Below, piece by piece: positions 27,112-34,615 of a DNA stretch of 39,076 bases. Under the pieces are notes generated by a model. The model did no database searches and was not told the DNA's origin. It saw only the letters and a program-made list of their open reading frames with translations. Made by a program: the position numbers and the translations under genes. The first letter of the stretch is position 1. Every line of letters starts with the position of its first letter. The stretch is from the NCBI GenBank assembly GCA_004299305.1, contig SCPZ01000078.1, positions 1 through 39,076 on the forward strand, read 5' to 3'. The DNA comes from Methylobacter sp. (GTDB lineage Bacteria; Pseudomonadota; Gammaproteobacteria; Methylococcales; Methylomonadaceae).

Positions 27112-27388
27112 AAATATCCCTAGCCTTAGTAAGAATTCCCCCGAACTTTAAAACAATACTACTGAAATTTCAGCAACGGATAATCAATGACTCACAATCA
27201 AAACGATGAAAGATGCAGGTGGTCATTGTTCAATTTATATATGCTTGGAGATGTTATGAGAAACACATAAAAATACAAGAAAACACTCGGCTAACTATCG
27301 AGTGGATAGGTTTATTTACCAAATAAAAAAGAAGTAACGTTTGATCTACTTAATACAAATACAATTTATCATTTAGGATTTTTTAATC
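27112..27388 (+). promoter_or_regulatory. long AT-rich leader region of the cold-shock gene
   Basis: 277 bases without a gene. It contains a hairpin CACTCG...CGAGTG (about 27284-27305). Long structured leaders are usual for cspA-type genes and act in temperature control of translation; that role here is inference. Confidence 0.35.
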
Positions 27389-27601
27389 ATGTCTACACAA
27401 ACAAATACCGGTACAGTTAAATGGTTTAACGCCAGCAAAGGCTTTGGTTTCATCGAACAAGAAACAGGTCCTGATGTTTTCGTGCATTACAGCAATATCA
27501 GCAGCACGGGATTTAAATCATTAAACGATGGGCAAAAAGTAAAATTCAATGTGACTCAGGGAAAAAAAGGCCCGCAAGCTGAAGATATAATTGTCGTCTG
27601 A
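27389..27601 (+). CDS. CspA-family cold shock protein
   Basis: 70 aa, the single cold-shock domain. RNA-binding motifs are [16 protein letters not shown] (RNP1 KGFGFIE) and DVFVHYSNI (RNP2 VFVHY). It binds single-stranded nucleic acids and prevents RNA structure. An AGGA about ten bases before the ATG may be the ribosome site. It is followed after 51 bases by a gene for an HPF/cold-shock fusion on the same strand, so the two may be co-expressed. Which csp paralogue it is cannot be decided. Confidence 0.93.
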   Translation: MSTQTNTGTVKWFNASKGFGFIEQETGPDVFVHYSNISSTGFKSLNDGQKVKFNVTQGKKGPQAEDIIVV

Positions 27602-27652
27602 GGCTGTAGGTAAAAACTCATTTCACTATCTAAACTCAGTAAGGTGGCTAAC

Positions 27653-28195
27653 ATGCAAATTCCATTACAAGTTACTTTTCGCGGCATACCTCATTCCGAT
27701 GCTGTAGAGGCTAAAATCCGTGAAAAAGTAACTAAGTTGGAGAAGTTTCACTCGCATATTATGGGCTGCAAAGTTGCGGTGGAAGCCGAGCATCACAGCC
27801 ACCATCAAGGCAATCAATACCATATCCGTATCGACATTACCACGCCGCGTAAAGAATTGATCATCAGTCGGGAGCATCATGATAAAAAGGCTTATGAAGA
27901 CATTTATGTAGCCATCCGCGATGCGTTTAACGCGGCAGCAAGGCAGCTGGAAGATTACGCACGGATTCAGCAAGGCAAGGTCAAAACCCATGACTTACAA
28001 CATGCTGGAACCGTAATCCGCTTATTGCCGGAAAAAGATCACGGTTTTATTGCCACCGAGGATGGACGTGAAATTTATTTCCACCGAAACAGCGTGACAG
28101 CAGGTGGTTTTGATGTGTTAAAAGTTGGCGATGAAATCCGCTATATTGAGGAATCCGACGATCTCGGTCCGCAAGCCGGCATTGTTTACCCATAA
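27653..28195 (+). CDS. HPF/RaiA ribosome-associated protein fused to a cold-shock domain
   Basis: 180 aa from the ATG at 27653, chosen over an in-frame GTG at 27644 because AAGGTGG lies five bases upstream of the ATG. The N-terminal half (about 1-105) is an HPF/YfiA-like sigma-54 modulation/ribosome-binding domain (LEKFHSHIMGCKVAVEAEHH, DIYVAIRDAFNAAARQLEDY). The C-terminal half (about 115-180) is a cold-shock domain (AGTVIRLLPEKDHGFIATED, REIYFHRNSV). Such fusions are known in proteobacteria and cyanobacteria and probably act on ribosomes or mRNA under stress. It lies just after a csp gene, which supports a shared role in cold or stress response. Confidence 0.9.
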   Translation: MQIPLQVTFRGIPHSDAVEAKIREKVTKLEKFHSHIMGCKVAVEAEHHSHHQGNQYHIRIDITTPRKELIISREHHDKKAYEDIYVAIRDAFNAAARQLEDYARIQQGKVKTHDLQHAGTVIRLLPEKDHGFIATEDGREIYFHRNSVTAGGFDVLKVGDEIRYIEESDDLGPQAGIVYP

Positions 28196-28225
28196 GTGTA
28201 CGGAGCACGTTACGTTTACGTTAAT

Positions 28226-28278
28226 AAACCCGGCATGACTTCATATTTATTCCAAATCGTTAAAGTCATGCCGGGTTT
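28226..28278. terminator. hairpin between convergent genes, likely bidirectional terminator
   Basis: Two perfect 16-base arms (AAACCCGGCATGACTT, 28226-28241, and its complement, 28263-28278) with a 21-base loop. One arm codes the end of the minus-strand gene (TRHDF). No T tract is present, so termination strength is unknown. Confidence 0.55.
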
Positions 28279-28834
28279 GCTCAACTTTAGATCGATAGTG
28301 TTCGGCATCACCATAATCGATGAATTTCTGATAACGACTGTGTAAACTCTTAATGCGTTTGGCATGTTTAATCGGACACCAAAATTGTTCTGTACGCCCC
28401 GCTATTTCCTGCAAGTAAGCGAATAAACCATTAACATAGCTGCAATAAGCGCAATTAATCTTTTCTACAATATTCAGGTAATTTAGATATTGCCTATCGA
28501 AGACAATATAGTCTTGTCTCTTTACTTTAGGAATACCGTAAATAGGAAAACATATTGCCTGATATAGGCTGACAGTTATATCCAGTAATGCTACGGGGAA
28601 AATACACATCCAGATGAAGGGTACACTGATTATATGTTTTAATTTGGCATCGGTTATATAGTTAAACAAGCGTTTGACATATTCCTTATGTCTAATAATA
28701 ATTTTTTCTTCAAAATAGACCTGCCGTTTGTTAATTTCATAAGCAAATTCTTCCTGTTGCTTTTGCAATTCCTCAACTAATTCATCTTCCAAGGCTTTTA
28801 TCTTATCTAGCAATATTTCAATTTGGGTAGGCAT
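28247..28834 (-). CDS. conserved hypothetical protein, possible metal-binding, membrane-linked
   Basis: 195 aa from the ATG at 28834, preferred because AGGA precedes it by seven bases; a TTG six bases upstream is the alternative. I cannot assign a function. Layout: a charged N-terminal coiled coil (about 1-60), a hydrophobic stretch (IISVPFIWMCIFPVALLDI, about 68-86) that could span or touch the membrane, then a C-terminal domain with C-x2-C (INCAYCSYVNG) and FWCPIKHAKR, a candidate C-x2-C...C-x3-H metal site. Proteins with this NCxYC pattern are widespread in proteobacteria to my memory, but uncharacterised. It ends in a hairpin shared with the downstream gap. Confidence 0.75.
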   Translation of the reverse strand: MPTQIEILLDKIKALEDELVEELQKQQEEFAYEINKRQVYFEEKIIIRHKEYVKRLFNYITDAKLKHIISVPFIWMCIFPVALLDITVSLYQAICFPIYGIPKVKRQDYIVFDRQYLNYLNIVEKINCAYCSYVNGLFAYLQEIAGRTEQFWCPIKHAKRIKSLHSRYQKFIDYGDAEHYRSKVEQTRHDFNDLE

Positions 28835-28934
28835 AAGCAATTCCTATGTAAAAAATAAGCGGCGCGGCAAAAAAACGACACACGAATGACACGATAACCA
28901 CTGATAAAACCAATCCGTTTAAATTAGCCCTGTA

Positions 28935-29069
28935 AGGAATGAGCATGAAATAATTTGAACAACTCGCGTTGTAAGTTTACAGCGGGAGTGCAAGCTTTGC
29001 TTGCGCTTGCAGGCGAAGCCTGCACTCCGAATTTTGGCAACTTGTTCAAGTTATTTCGTACGCATTCCT
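28935..29069. repeat. inverted-repeat element with cloverleaf-like core
   Basis: 28-base ends (AGGAATGAGCATGAAATAAT at 28935 onward; complement at 29042-29069, few mismatches) enclose a core 28985-29028 in which GGAGT/ACTCC closes two hairpins, GCAAGC-TTT-GCTTGC and GCAGGC-GAA-GCCTGC. The ends are those of the nested element at 15722-15821. Upstream (about 28868-28920) lie degenerate ATCCGTGT-type arm remnants. With the hairpin at 29082-29114 this fills the gap between the hypothetical gene and uvrC. Confidence 0.7.
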
Positions 29070-29081
29070 AAATAACTTGAA

Positions 29082-29114
29082 CAGATAACATCCCTTGATT
29101 CGGGATGCTATCTG
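29082..29114. repeat. AGATAACATCCC hairpin repeat, copy 1
   Basis: CAGATAACATCCC, seven-base loop, GGGATGCTATCTG (one mismatch). A close relative lies at 31777-31805; similar sequence follows both (CTCCGTTTTAAAT / TTCCGCTTTAAAT). It lies 47 bases downstream of the uvrC stop on the minus strand and could aid its termination. Confidence 0.6.
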
Positions 29115-29160
29115 TAAACTCACTCCGTTTTAAATTGGAAGCACTTTGCGAATTACCTAA

Positions 29161-31011
29161 CTATTCATCCTGATGATGAAATAGCTCGTAAATTCGTTGT
29201 GCTAATTGACGGCTTATACCGTCCACACTGCAAAGCGCATCCACGCCAGCCTGTGAAATGCCTTGTATCCCGCCAAATTGTTTCAATAAAATCTGCCGCC
29301 GCTTAGGCCCCAATCCCGGAATGGCCTCCATAGCCGATTGTTTTTTAGCCTTGCCCCGGCGCTGCCGGTGTCCTGTTATCGCAAACCGGTGCGCTTCATC
29401 CCGAATATGCTGGATCAACAACAACCCGCTCGCTCCCGGCTTTATATCTATCGGTTGATCCTGCTCCACCCGTATCAGCTTTTCCATGCCGGGCTTTCTA
29501 TCCGGCCCTTTGGATACGCCGATTATCATAACATTGTTTATATTTAACTCCTCGAATGCCTTTTGCGCTTCATGTACCTGGCCTTTACCGCCGTCGATGA
29601 ACAATATATCCGGTGCCTCATGCTCGCCCTGCTTTAGCCGTTTAAAACGCCGAAACACCGCCTGGTGAATGGCGGCATAATCATCGCCTCCGGTTATGCC
29701 TTCTATATTAAAGCGGCGATAAGCCGACTTTACCGGACCGTCCCGGTCGAAAACAACGCAGGACGCAACCGTTTGATCGCCTTGGGTATGACTAATATCG
29801 AAGCATTCCAGCCGCTTTGGCATTTCCTTGCAGCCTAATTCTTCCTGCAAACTGAGGAAGCGGGCATAAATCCCTTGTTTATCGGATAACTTACTCAGTA
29901 ATGAGTTTTCGGCGTTGGTGCAGGCCATTTGCAACCACTTTAAACGCTCGCCCCTGACATTATGAGAAATAGCCACCGCATGTTTCGACTGGGTTGCCAA
30001 CACTTCCATCAACAAATCGGCTTCTTCCGGCTGATGACTGACGATCAATTCATGGGGCGGCTGTTTATCCAGATAGTATTGCGGAATAAACGCCTGAATG
30101 ATAGCCGCCGGATCATAGTCATCGGTTATCTTGGGAAAAAACACCTTATTGCCCAGATGCTGCCCGTTGCGGATGAAGAATACCTGAACACAAGCCACAC
30201 CGGCCTTGGTCGCGCAGGCGATAATGTCGACATCGCCGCGTTCGCCATCTACGAAATGCTTTTCCAGCACCGAGCGCAATTTCAATATCTGGTCCCTGAA
30301 TCCGGCCGCCTGTTCGTATTCCAGCTTAGCCGCCGCCTGCTCCATCTTAACAATCAACTGGTCGATCAACAGACCGCCCTTGCCTTCCAGAAACAGCACC
30401 GTGCTATCAACATCCTGTGCATAAGCGGCCTTATCGATCAAACCGACGCAGGGCGCAGTGCAGCGTTCTATCTGGTATTGCAAACAGGGCCGGGAACGGT
30501 TGTTGTAAATGGAATCATCGCACTGCCTGACCGGAAAAATCCGTTGCAACAACTTAAGGCTTTCTTTTATTGCACCGATGCCCGGATAAGGGCCGAAATA
30601 CTTGCCCTTCCTCTTTTTTGCGCCGCGATGCAGGGTGATCTGGGGGAAATCATGCTCGCTGGACAGGAAAATATAGGGATAGGATCTATCATCCCTTAAG
30701 CAGATATTGTATCGAGGCTTATGACGCTTGATTTGCTGGCATTCCAGCAATAACGCCTCACCTTCAGTATGTGTGACCGTGACTTCAATAGTCGCAATCT
30801 TGGTCACCATCGTCTGTTGCTTAGTCGATGCGGTTTGTTTTTTAAAATAACTGGAAACGCGATTTTTAAGGTTCTTGGCCTTGCCGATATAAATAATCTC
30901 GCCCTGGTCGTTAAGCATCTTGTAAATGCCGGGGCGGGTAGTCAGGTTTTTTAAAAACGCTTTTAGGTCAAAACTGTTTTCTGAACTGTTTTCTAATAAC
31001 TCGGGGTTCAC
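29161..31011 (-). CDS. uvrC: excinuclease ABC subunit C
   Basis: 616 aa from a GTG start with AGGA about six bases upstream. Domains in order: GIY-YIG nuclease (PGIYKMLNDQGEIIYIGKAK, about 27-100), UVR domain (KMEQAAAKLEYEQAAGFRDQ, about 205-240) binding UvrB, RNase H-like nuclease (CFDISHTQGD; LFIDGGKGQ) and C-terminal helix-hairpin-helix pair (IPGLGPKRRQILLKQFGG). It cuts both sides of a lesion in nucleotide excision repair. Its operon partner in E. coli, uvrY, is not seen here. Upstream, 52 bases separate the start from the MITE at 31064. Confidence 0.96.
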   Translation of the reverse strand: MNPELLENSSENSFDLKAFLKNLTTRPGIYKMLNDQGEIIYIGKAKNLKNRVSSYFKKQTASTKQQTMVTKIATIEVTVTHTEGEALLLECQQIKRHKPRYNICLRDDRSYPYIFLSSEHDFPQITLHRGAKKRKGKYFGPYPGIGAIKESLKLLQRIFPVRQCDDSIYNNRSRPCLQYQIERCTAPCVGLIDKAAYAQDVDSTVLFLEGKGGLLIDQLIVKMEQAAAKLEYEQAAGFRDQILKLRSVLEKHFVDGERGDVDIIACATKAGVACVQVFFIRNGQHLGNKVFFPKITDDYDPAAIIQAFIPQYYLDKQPPHELIVSHQPEEADLLMEVLATQSKHAVAISHNVRGERLKWLQMACTNAENSLLSKLSDKQGIYARFLSLQEELGCKEMPKRLECFDISHTQGDQTVASCVVFDRDGPVKSAYRRFNIEGITGGDDYAAIHQAVFRRFKRLKQGEHEAPDILFIDGGKGQVHEAQKAFEELNINNVMIIGVSKGPDRKPGMEKLIRVEQDQPIDIKPGASGLLLIQHIRDEAHRFAITGHRQRRGKAKKQSAMEAIPGLGPKRRQILLKQFGGIQGISQAGVDALCSVDGISRQLAQRIYELFHHQDE

Positions 31012-31063
31012 ACTTTATCCTGGTATGCACATCGCACTTTAAACGGCTTTCTCATAAAAATTA

Positions 31064-31272
31064 GTAACTATTCAGCGTATGCTAAAAATGATTAATGGAA
31101 CACGGATGCCAAAAGTAGGCGCCTCTAGGCGACACTGATTAAACGGATAATCACCGATTAAAAATCCAGAATATTTTGAAAAAAATCTGTGTAAATCCGT
31201 TCTATCCGTGTCGCCTAGAGGCGCCTACTTTTGGCATCCGTGTTCTATTTCTTTTTTCGCTGAATAGTTACC
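31064..31272. mobile_element. MITE-like element, copy B, with terminal repeats and target duplication
   Basis: Perfect 14-base terminal inverted repeats (GTAACTATTCAGCG, 31064-31077; complement 31258-31271), flanked by the direct repeat AAAAATTA (31056-31063 and 31273-31280, with one extra C before the right copy). Both ATCCGTGT arms carry the 23-base unit (31109-31131 and 31212-31234). Sequence nearly identical to copy A (1-175), differing by exactly the left-arm insert. It lies upstream of both uvrC and the RRM gene. Confidence 0.85.
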
Positions 31273-31431
31273 AAAAATTATTGTAAACCTGTAATGCAAT
31301 CCGAGTCCCTAAAATCTTGACATTGGAATTTGTGACCGTCGGCTCCCTTGGCTAAGTTGAGCAAAGTTAGCCGTCAATGCTTTGTTGAGACACTGTATAA
31401 TTTCTAGGCTTTATAACCACACGGCAATCCC

Positions 31432-31668
31432 ATGAAACTATTAATACGCAATCTCGCCCGCTCCACCACAGAAGAAGAGCTTAGGGCTATGTTTGAGGCT
31501 CACGGTGCAGTGCAGTCCTGCACCCTGGTAATGGACAAAGAAACAGGCAGTTCCAAGGGGTTTGGCTTTGTCGAGATGCCCAAACAAAGTGATGCCAAGA
31601 TGGCAGTGAATAGCCTTAACGGTAAAGATGTGGCCGGAAGCAAAATCCGTGTTAAAAAGGCCGAGTAG
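31432..31668 (+). CDS. RRM-domain RNA-binding protein
   Basis: 78 aa, a single RNA-recognition motif. RNP2 is LLIRNL (residues 3-8) and RNP1 is KGFGFVEM (42-49), both with the aromatic RNA-stacking residues. Small RRM proteins of this type occur in proteobacteria and cyanobacteria and are often cold-induced; targets are unknown. The start ATG follows CAATCCC without a clear ribosome site. It lies between two repeat-rich gaps. Confidence 0.92.
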   Translation: MKLLIRNLARSTTEEELRAMFEAHGAVQSCTLVMDKETGSSKGFGFVEMPKQSDAKMAVNSLNGKDVAGSKIRVKKAE

Positions 31669-31711
31669 AACTACGACATTTAAATCCTTGTTCAATCATA
31701 ATTATCGGCGT

Positions 31712-31734
31712 CGCCTAGAGACGCCTACTTTTAG
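31712..31734. repeat. solitary 23-base unit in a repeat-arm remnant
   Basis: CGCCTAGAGACGCCTACTTT and three further bases: the 23-base insert with two substitutions, followed by CATCCGTCTTCTATTTTT, the end of an ATCCGTGT arm. The other arm is missing, so this is a fragment downstream of the RRM gene. Confidence 0.7.
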
Positions 31735-31776
31735 CATCCGTCTTCTATTTTTGGATCTACCCATTTAAGCTGGGAC

Positions 31777-31805
31777 AGATAACATCCCTTCAAGGGATGT
31801 TATCT
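31777..31805. repeat. AGATAACATCCC hairpin repeat, copy 2
   Basis: Perfect 14-base arms (AGATAACATCCCTT and complement) around a single central base. Same family as 29082-29114. Confidence 0.65.
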
Positions 31806-31917
31806 ATAAAATCGTTCCGCTTTAAATGTAAGTATTCCGCCTCCTTAGCTCCATACGATTGGCTTAAATAAAACAATACATTCTACGGCTTGATAATCCT
31901 AAAAACCGCAGTTTATC

Positions 31918-32270
31918 CACGAAAAGCACGAAAGACACTAAATAAAACAATATGTTGTATTGATTTAGTGCAACTTCTCATTAATAACAGGTAAATATTC
32001 ACACAAAGGCACGAAGGACACGAAGTCTTCTTTTCTTCGTGCTCTTCGTGCCTTTGTGTGAATAAAGATTTTTTAAACGCCTGTGGGTAATGAGAAGTTA
32101 CGATTTAGTCACTCACCCTTTGGTTTGATAACCTTTTGAAATTTTTCGTGCTTTTCGTGTCGCCTAAAGCGCCTACTGTTGGTTTTCGTGGACGAAATGA
32201 TTTTTCTAGGATAATCCTTTGAAACTTTTCGTGTTTTTCGTGTTTTTCGTGGAAAAATGATTTATCTAGG
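31918..32270. repeat. CTTCGTG/TTTCGTG palindrome region
   Basis: Repeated words CACGAAAAGCACGAAAG (31920s) and TTTTTCGTGCTTTTCGTG (32142-32159) form arms of an outer palindrome; the loop includes ACTAAAT...ATTTAGT. The right arm holds a 22-base version of the small insert (32161-32182), between CGTGT and TTTTCGTGG. Further TTTTTCGTG units continue to about 32262. The nested element 31970-32101 sits in the loop. No gene seen in 31669-32418. Confidence 0.65.
31970..32101. mobile_element. MITE-like element with CTTCGTG interior and 8-base duplication
   Basis: Ends GCAACTTCTCATTA and (complement) GTAACTTCTCATTA, flanked by perfect GATTTAGT duplications (31962-31969 and 32102-32109). The 132-base element holds an inner palindrome TTCACACAAAGGCACGAAGG / CCTTTGTGTGAA-type (31994-32072). 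Ends match the ATCCGTGT-interior MITEs, so one mobilising system likely moves both. Confidence 0.8.
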
Positions 32271-32342
32271 ATAAATCGCCTTTTTTAAGCTAATCGTACA
32301 GGTCGAAAAATTGCCGACCATTTCAAGCAAAAATAATTTGTC

Positions 32343-32389
32343 AATCAAACGATTGATTGATACCATTAAAATCAATCAATCGTTTGATT
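32343..32389. promoter_or_regulatory. operator-like 19-base perfect inverted repeat before the TetR gene
   Basis: AATCAAACGATTGATTGAT (32343-32361), nine-base spacer, exact reverse complement (32371-32389), 29 bases before the regulator's start codon. The long exact palindrome is the expected binding site of the TetR-type protein encoded immediately downstream, implying autoregulation of the whole efflux operon. A weak promoter-like pair (TTGCCG at 32311, TAATTT at 32334) lies upstream. Confidence 0.75.
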
Positions 32390-32418
32390 TTATTTTATCC
32401 AGCACCCTAAATCCCTAG

Positions 32419-33090
32419 ATGACTAAAACCTCCAATCCAGAAACCAACAATAACGATGCCCGTAACCGTCTGATATTGGCAGCCTTGCGATTATTTGCCG
32501 AAAAAGGCTTTGAAGCCGCGACAACACGGGAAATCTGTGAAGCTGCCGGGGCTAACATTTCCGCAATCCGCTACTACTTCGGCGACAAAGCCGGGCTGTA
32601 CCGGACCGTATTTCACGAACCTTGCGAAAAAATGCCCGCCCGCGCGAACAGGGAAAAATATCTCAGCTTGCCTATAGCCGAAGCGCTCGACCTGTTTTTT
32701 TGCGACTTTCTAACCCCATTCAAAATGGATGAGAACATCAACTTGGTGATGAAATTGCACTTTCGCGAAATGCTGGAGCCAACCGGCGCTTGGCAAGAAG
32801 CCATTGAGTCCGAAATCAAACCGCAACATGAGGCGCTGACCCTATTGCTCAAACAGCATTTGGGCTTGCCGCGCATCGACCTGGACTTGCATCGGCTGGC
32901 ATTCGCCATTATCGGCATGGCGGTGCATCTGTTCGTCGGACAGGAGGTGGTTACAGCGATAGCGCCGCAAATGATGAGTTCTCCCAAAGCAATAGACCTG
33001 ATGGCTAAGCGTCTGTCCGGTTATGCGCTGTCAATGGTAGAAAGTGAAGCTCAACGCCGAACTCAGGAGAAGGGCGATGGCGACCAATAA
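32419..33090 (+). CDS. TetR-family regulator (CerR/DUF1956 type) of an RND operon
   Basis: 223 aa. The N-terminal helix-turn-helix (about 15-62: LILAALRLFAEKGFEAATTR, CEAAGANISAIRYYFGDKAG) is a typical TetR DNA-binding domain. The C-terminal ligand domain has the ALDLFFCDFL...MKLHFREMLEPT pattern of the CerR group (E. coli YbiH). It likely binds the exact palindrome 32343-32389 and represses the operon until an effector binds. It overlaps the outer-membrane-factor gene by 14 bases, so it is translated from the same message. Effector unknown. Confidence 0.9.
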   Translation: MTKTSNPETNNNDARNRLILAALRLFAEKGFEAATTREICEAAGANISAIRYYFGDKAGLYRTVFHEPCEKMPARANREKYLSLPIAEALDLFFCDFLTPFKMDENINLVMKLHFREMLEPTGAWQEAIESEIKPQHEALTLLLKQHLGLPRIDLDLHRLAFAIIGMAVHLFVGQEVVTAIAPQMMSSPKAIDLMAKRLSGYALSMVESEAQRRTQEKGDGDQ

Positions 33091-34615
33091 GTTTTCATTA
33101 CTCGGCTTGAGCTTTGCGCCATTACTGTTGACCGCTTGCAACGGCGGTTTGCTGGTTACCGTCGGACCGGATTATAAAACGCCGCCGTTGCCGGTAGCGG
33201 AACGCTGGCAAGCGCCGCAACCAGAACAGTTGCCGGTAGCCCATCAGGGCCAAGCGGCGGATTTACTGCATTGGTGGGAGCGTTTTCAAGACCCCGCCCT
33301 CAACCGCTTTCTAGCCTCCGCTGAACAAGAAAGCTATTCGGTTGCCAATGCTCTGGCCCGGATAGAGCAGGCCAGAGCCAGCCTGATCGGCGCCGATTCG
33401 GCGCTGGTTCCCAGCATCGACGCCAATTTAAGCTATAACCGCTCATCTTTTTCGATCGGCGGCCCGGCTTATATACTTAACCAATATAAGAGCGGCCTGC
33501 AATCCGACTGGGAAATCGACCTGTTCGGCGGCCTAGCCCGGCAGCAACAAGCCTCAATGAGCCAACTGGAATCGCGCCAAGCCTCTTGGCACGATGCTCG
33601 GGTAGCGGTAGCGATCGAAGTCGCCGACGCTTACCTCAACTATCGATACTGCGAGATACAGGTGCAGCAGCTGCAAGCCGATGCAAAATCGCGTCAGTCA
33701 ACGGAAAAACTCACCGCCCTAGCCGGACAGCATGGTTTTCGGTCCGTAGCGGATGTGGCCTTAAGCCATGCCGCCGCCGCAGATAGCCAAAAAAACCTGT
33801 TGGAACAGCAAGGCCAGTGCGAGCGCGCGATAAAAGGTTTAGTGGTATTGACAGCGTTGGACGAAGTCACGGTACGCAAGACTCTCGAACAGCCTGAACG
33901 AGTTGCCAAACTGCCCAATCCGTCGACTTTCAAACTGGACAGCCTGCCCGCCCGCGTGCTGTTGCAACGCCCCGATCTGGCGGCCGCCGAACGCGATATG
34001 GCGGAAGCCAGCGCCAAAATCGGCGTAGAACAAGCCAAGCGTTTCCCCAAACTAAGCCTGTCCGGCAACATCACCCCTACCCTGCAAAGCATGAACGGTG
34101 CGGCGCTGGCGCTGGCGCAAACCTGGTCGTTGGGTCCCACGCTCAGCCTGCCCTTGTTCGATGCGGGCAAGCGTGCGGCGAATGTGCAATCGGCGCAAGC
34201 CCAGTATGAAGCGGCGGCCAGCAATTATCGCAGCAAAGTGAGAAGCGCCGTCAAAGAGGTGGAGGAAGCGCTGGTAAGACTGGATAGCGCGGCGCAGCGT
34301 TTACCGCAGGCGCAGCAAGCCGAGAGCGGTTATCGCCAGTATTTCCAGGCTAGCCGACAACTGTTCGAAACCGGACTGGGCAACCTGCTCGACCTGGAGA
34401 CAGCCAGACGCAATCACCTGACTGCCGAACTGGCCGTCAAAGCCCTGGAACAGGAACAAGTCAGCGCCTGGATAGCGCTATACCGGGCGGCAGGCGGCAG
34501 CTGGGATGACGGCAATCCGCCCGGCTCCGCGACTTCGCCGCCAATCGGTAAACAAACCGAAATCCCGCCCCCTGATACCAACCCCCAACAAGCCGCCACA
34601 GGAAAAAAACCATGA
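33077..34615 (+). CDS. RND efflux outer-membrane factor (NodT/OprM family lipoprotein)
   Basis: 512 aa from the ATG at 33077, chosen because it follows an AGGAGAAGGG ribosome site and starts the signal peptide; an upstream ATG (33044) is out of pattern. The signal ends in the lipobox LLTAC, with acylated Cys21. Two OEP repeats (about 75-270 and 290-470) form the trimeric channel, with VGPDYKTPPLPVAERW and GWDIDL/DWEIDLFGGL segments typical of the family. Its C-terminal about 35 residues are Pro/Gly-rich and unusual. It overlaps the regulator gene by 14 bases and the adaptor gene by four (ATGA). Confidence 0.93.
   Translation: MATNKFSLLGLSFAPLLLTACNGGLLVTVGPDYKTPPLPVAERWQAPQPEQLPVAHQGQAADLLHWWERFQDPALNRFLASAEQESYSVANALARIEQARASLIGADSALVPSIDANLSYNRSSFSIGGPAYILNQYKSGLQSDWEIDLFGGLARQQQASMSQLESRQASWHDARVAVAIEVADAYLNYRYCEIQVQQLQADAKSRQSTEKLTALAGQHGFRSVADVALSHAAAADSQKNLLEQQGQCERAIKGLVVLTALDEVTVRKTLEQPERVAKLPNPSTFKLDSLPARVLLQRPDLAAAERDMAEASAKIGVEQAKRFPKLSLSGNITPTLQSMNGAALALAQTWSLGPTLSLPLFDAGKRAANVQSAQAQYEAAASNYRSKVRSAVKEVEEALVRLDSAAQRLPQAQQAESGYRQYFQASRQLFETGLGNLLDLETARRNHLTAELAVKALEQEQVSAWIALYRAAGGSWDDGNPPGSATSPPIGKQTEIPPPDTNPQQAATGKKP

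Noticed and set aside
31918-32270. Possible CRISPR array
   Set aside because: The repeated TTCGTG and ATCCGTGT words are short, unevenly spaced and palindromic, with no regular spacers and no cas genes.
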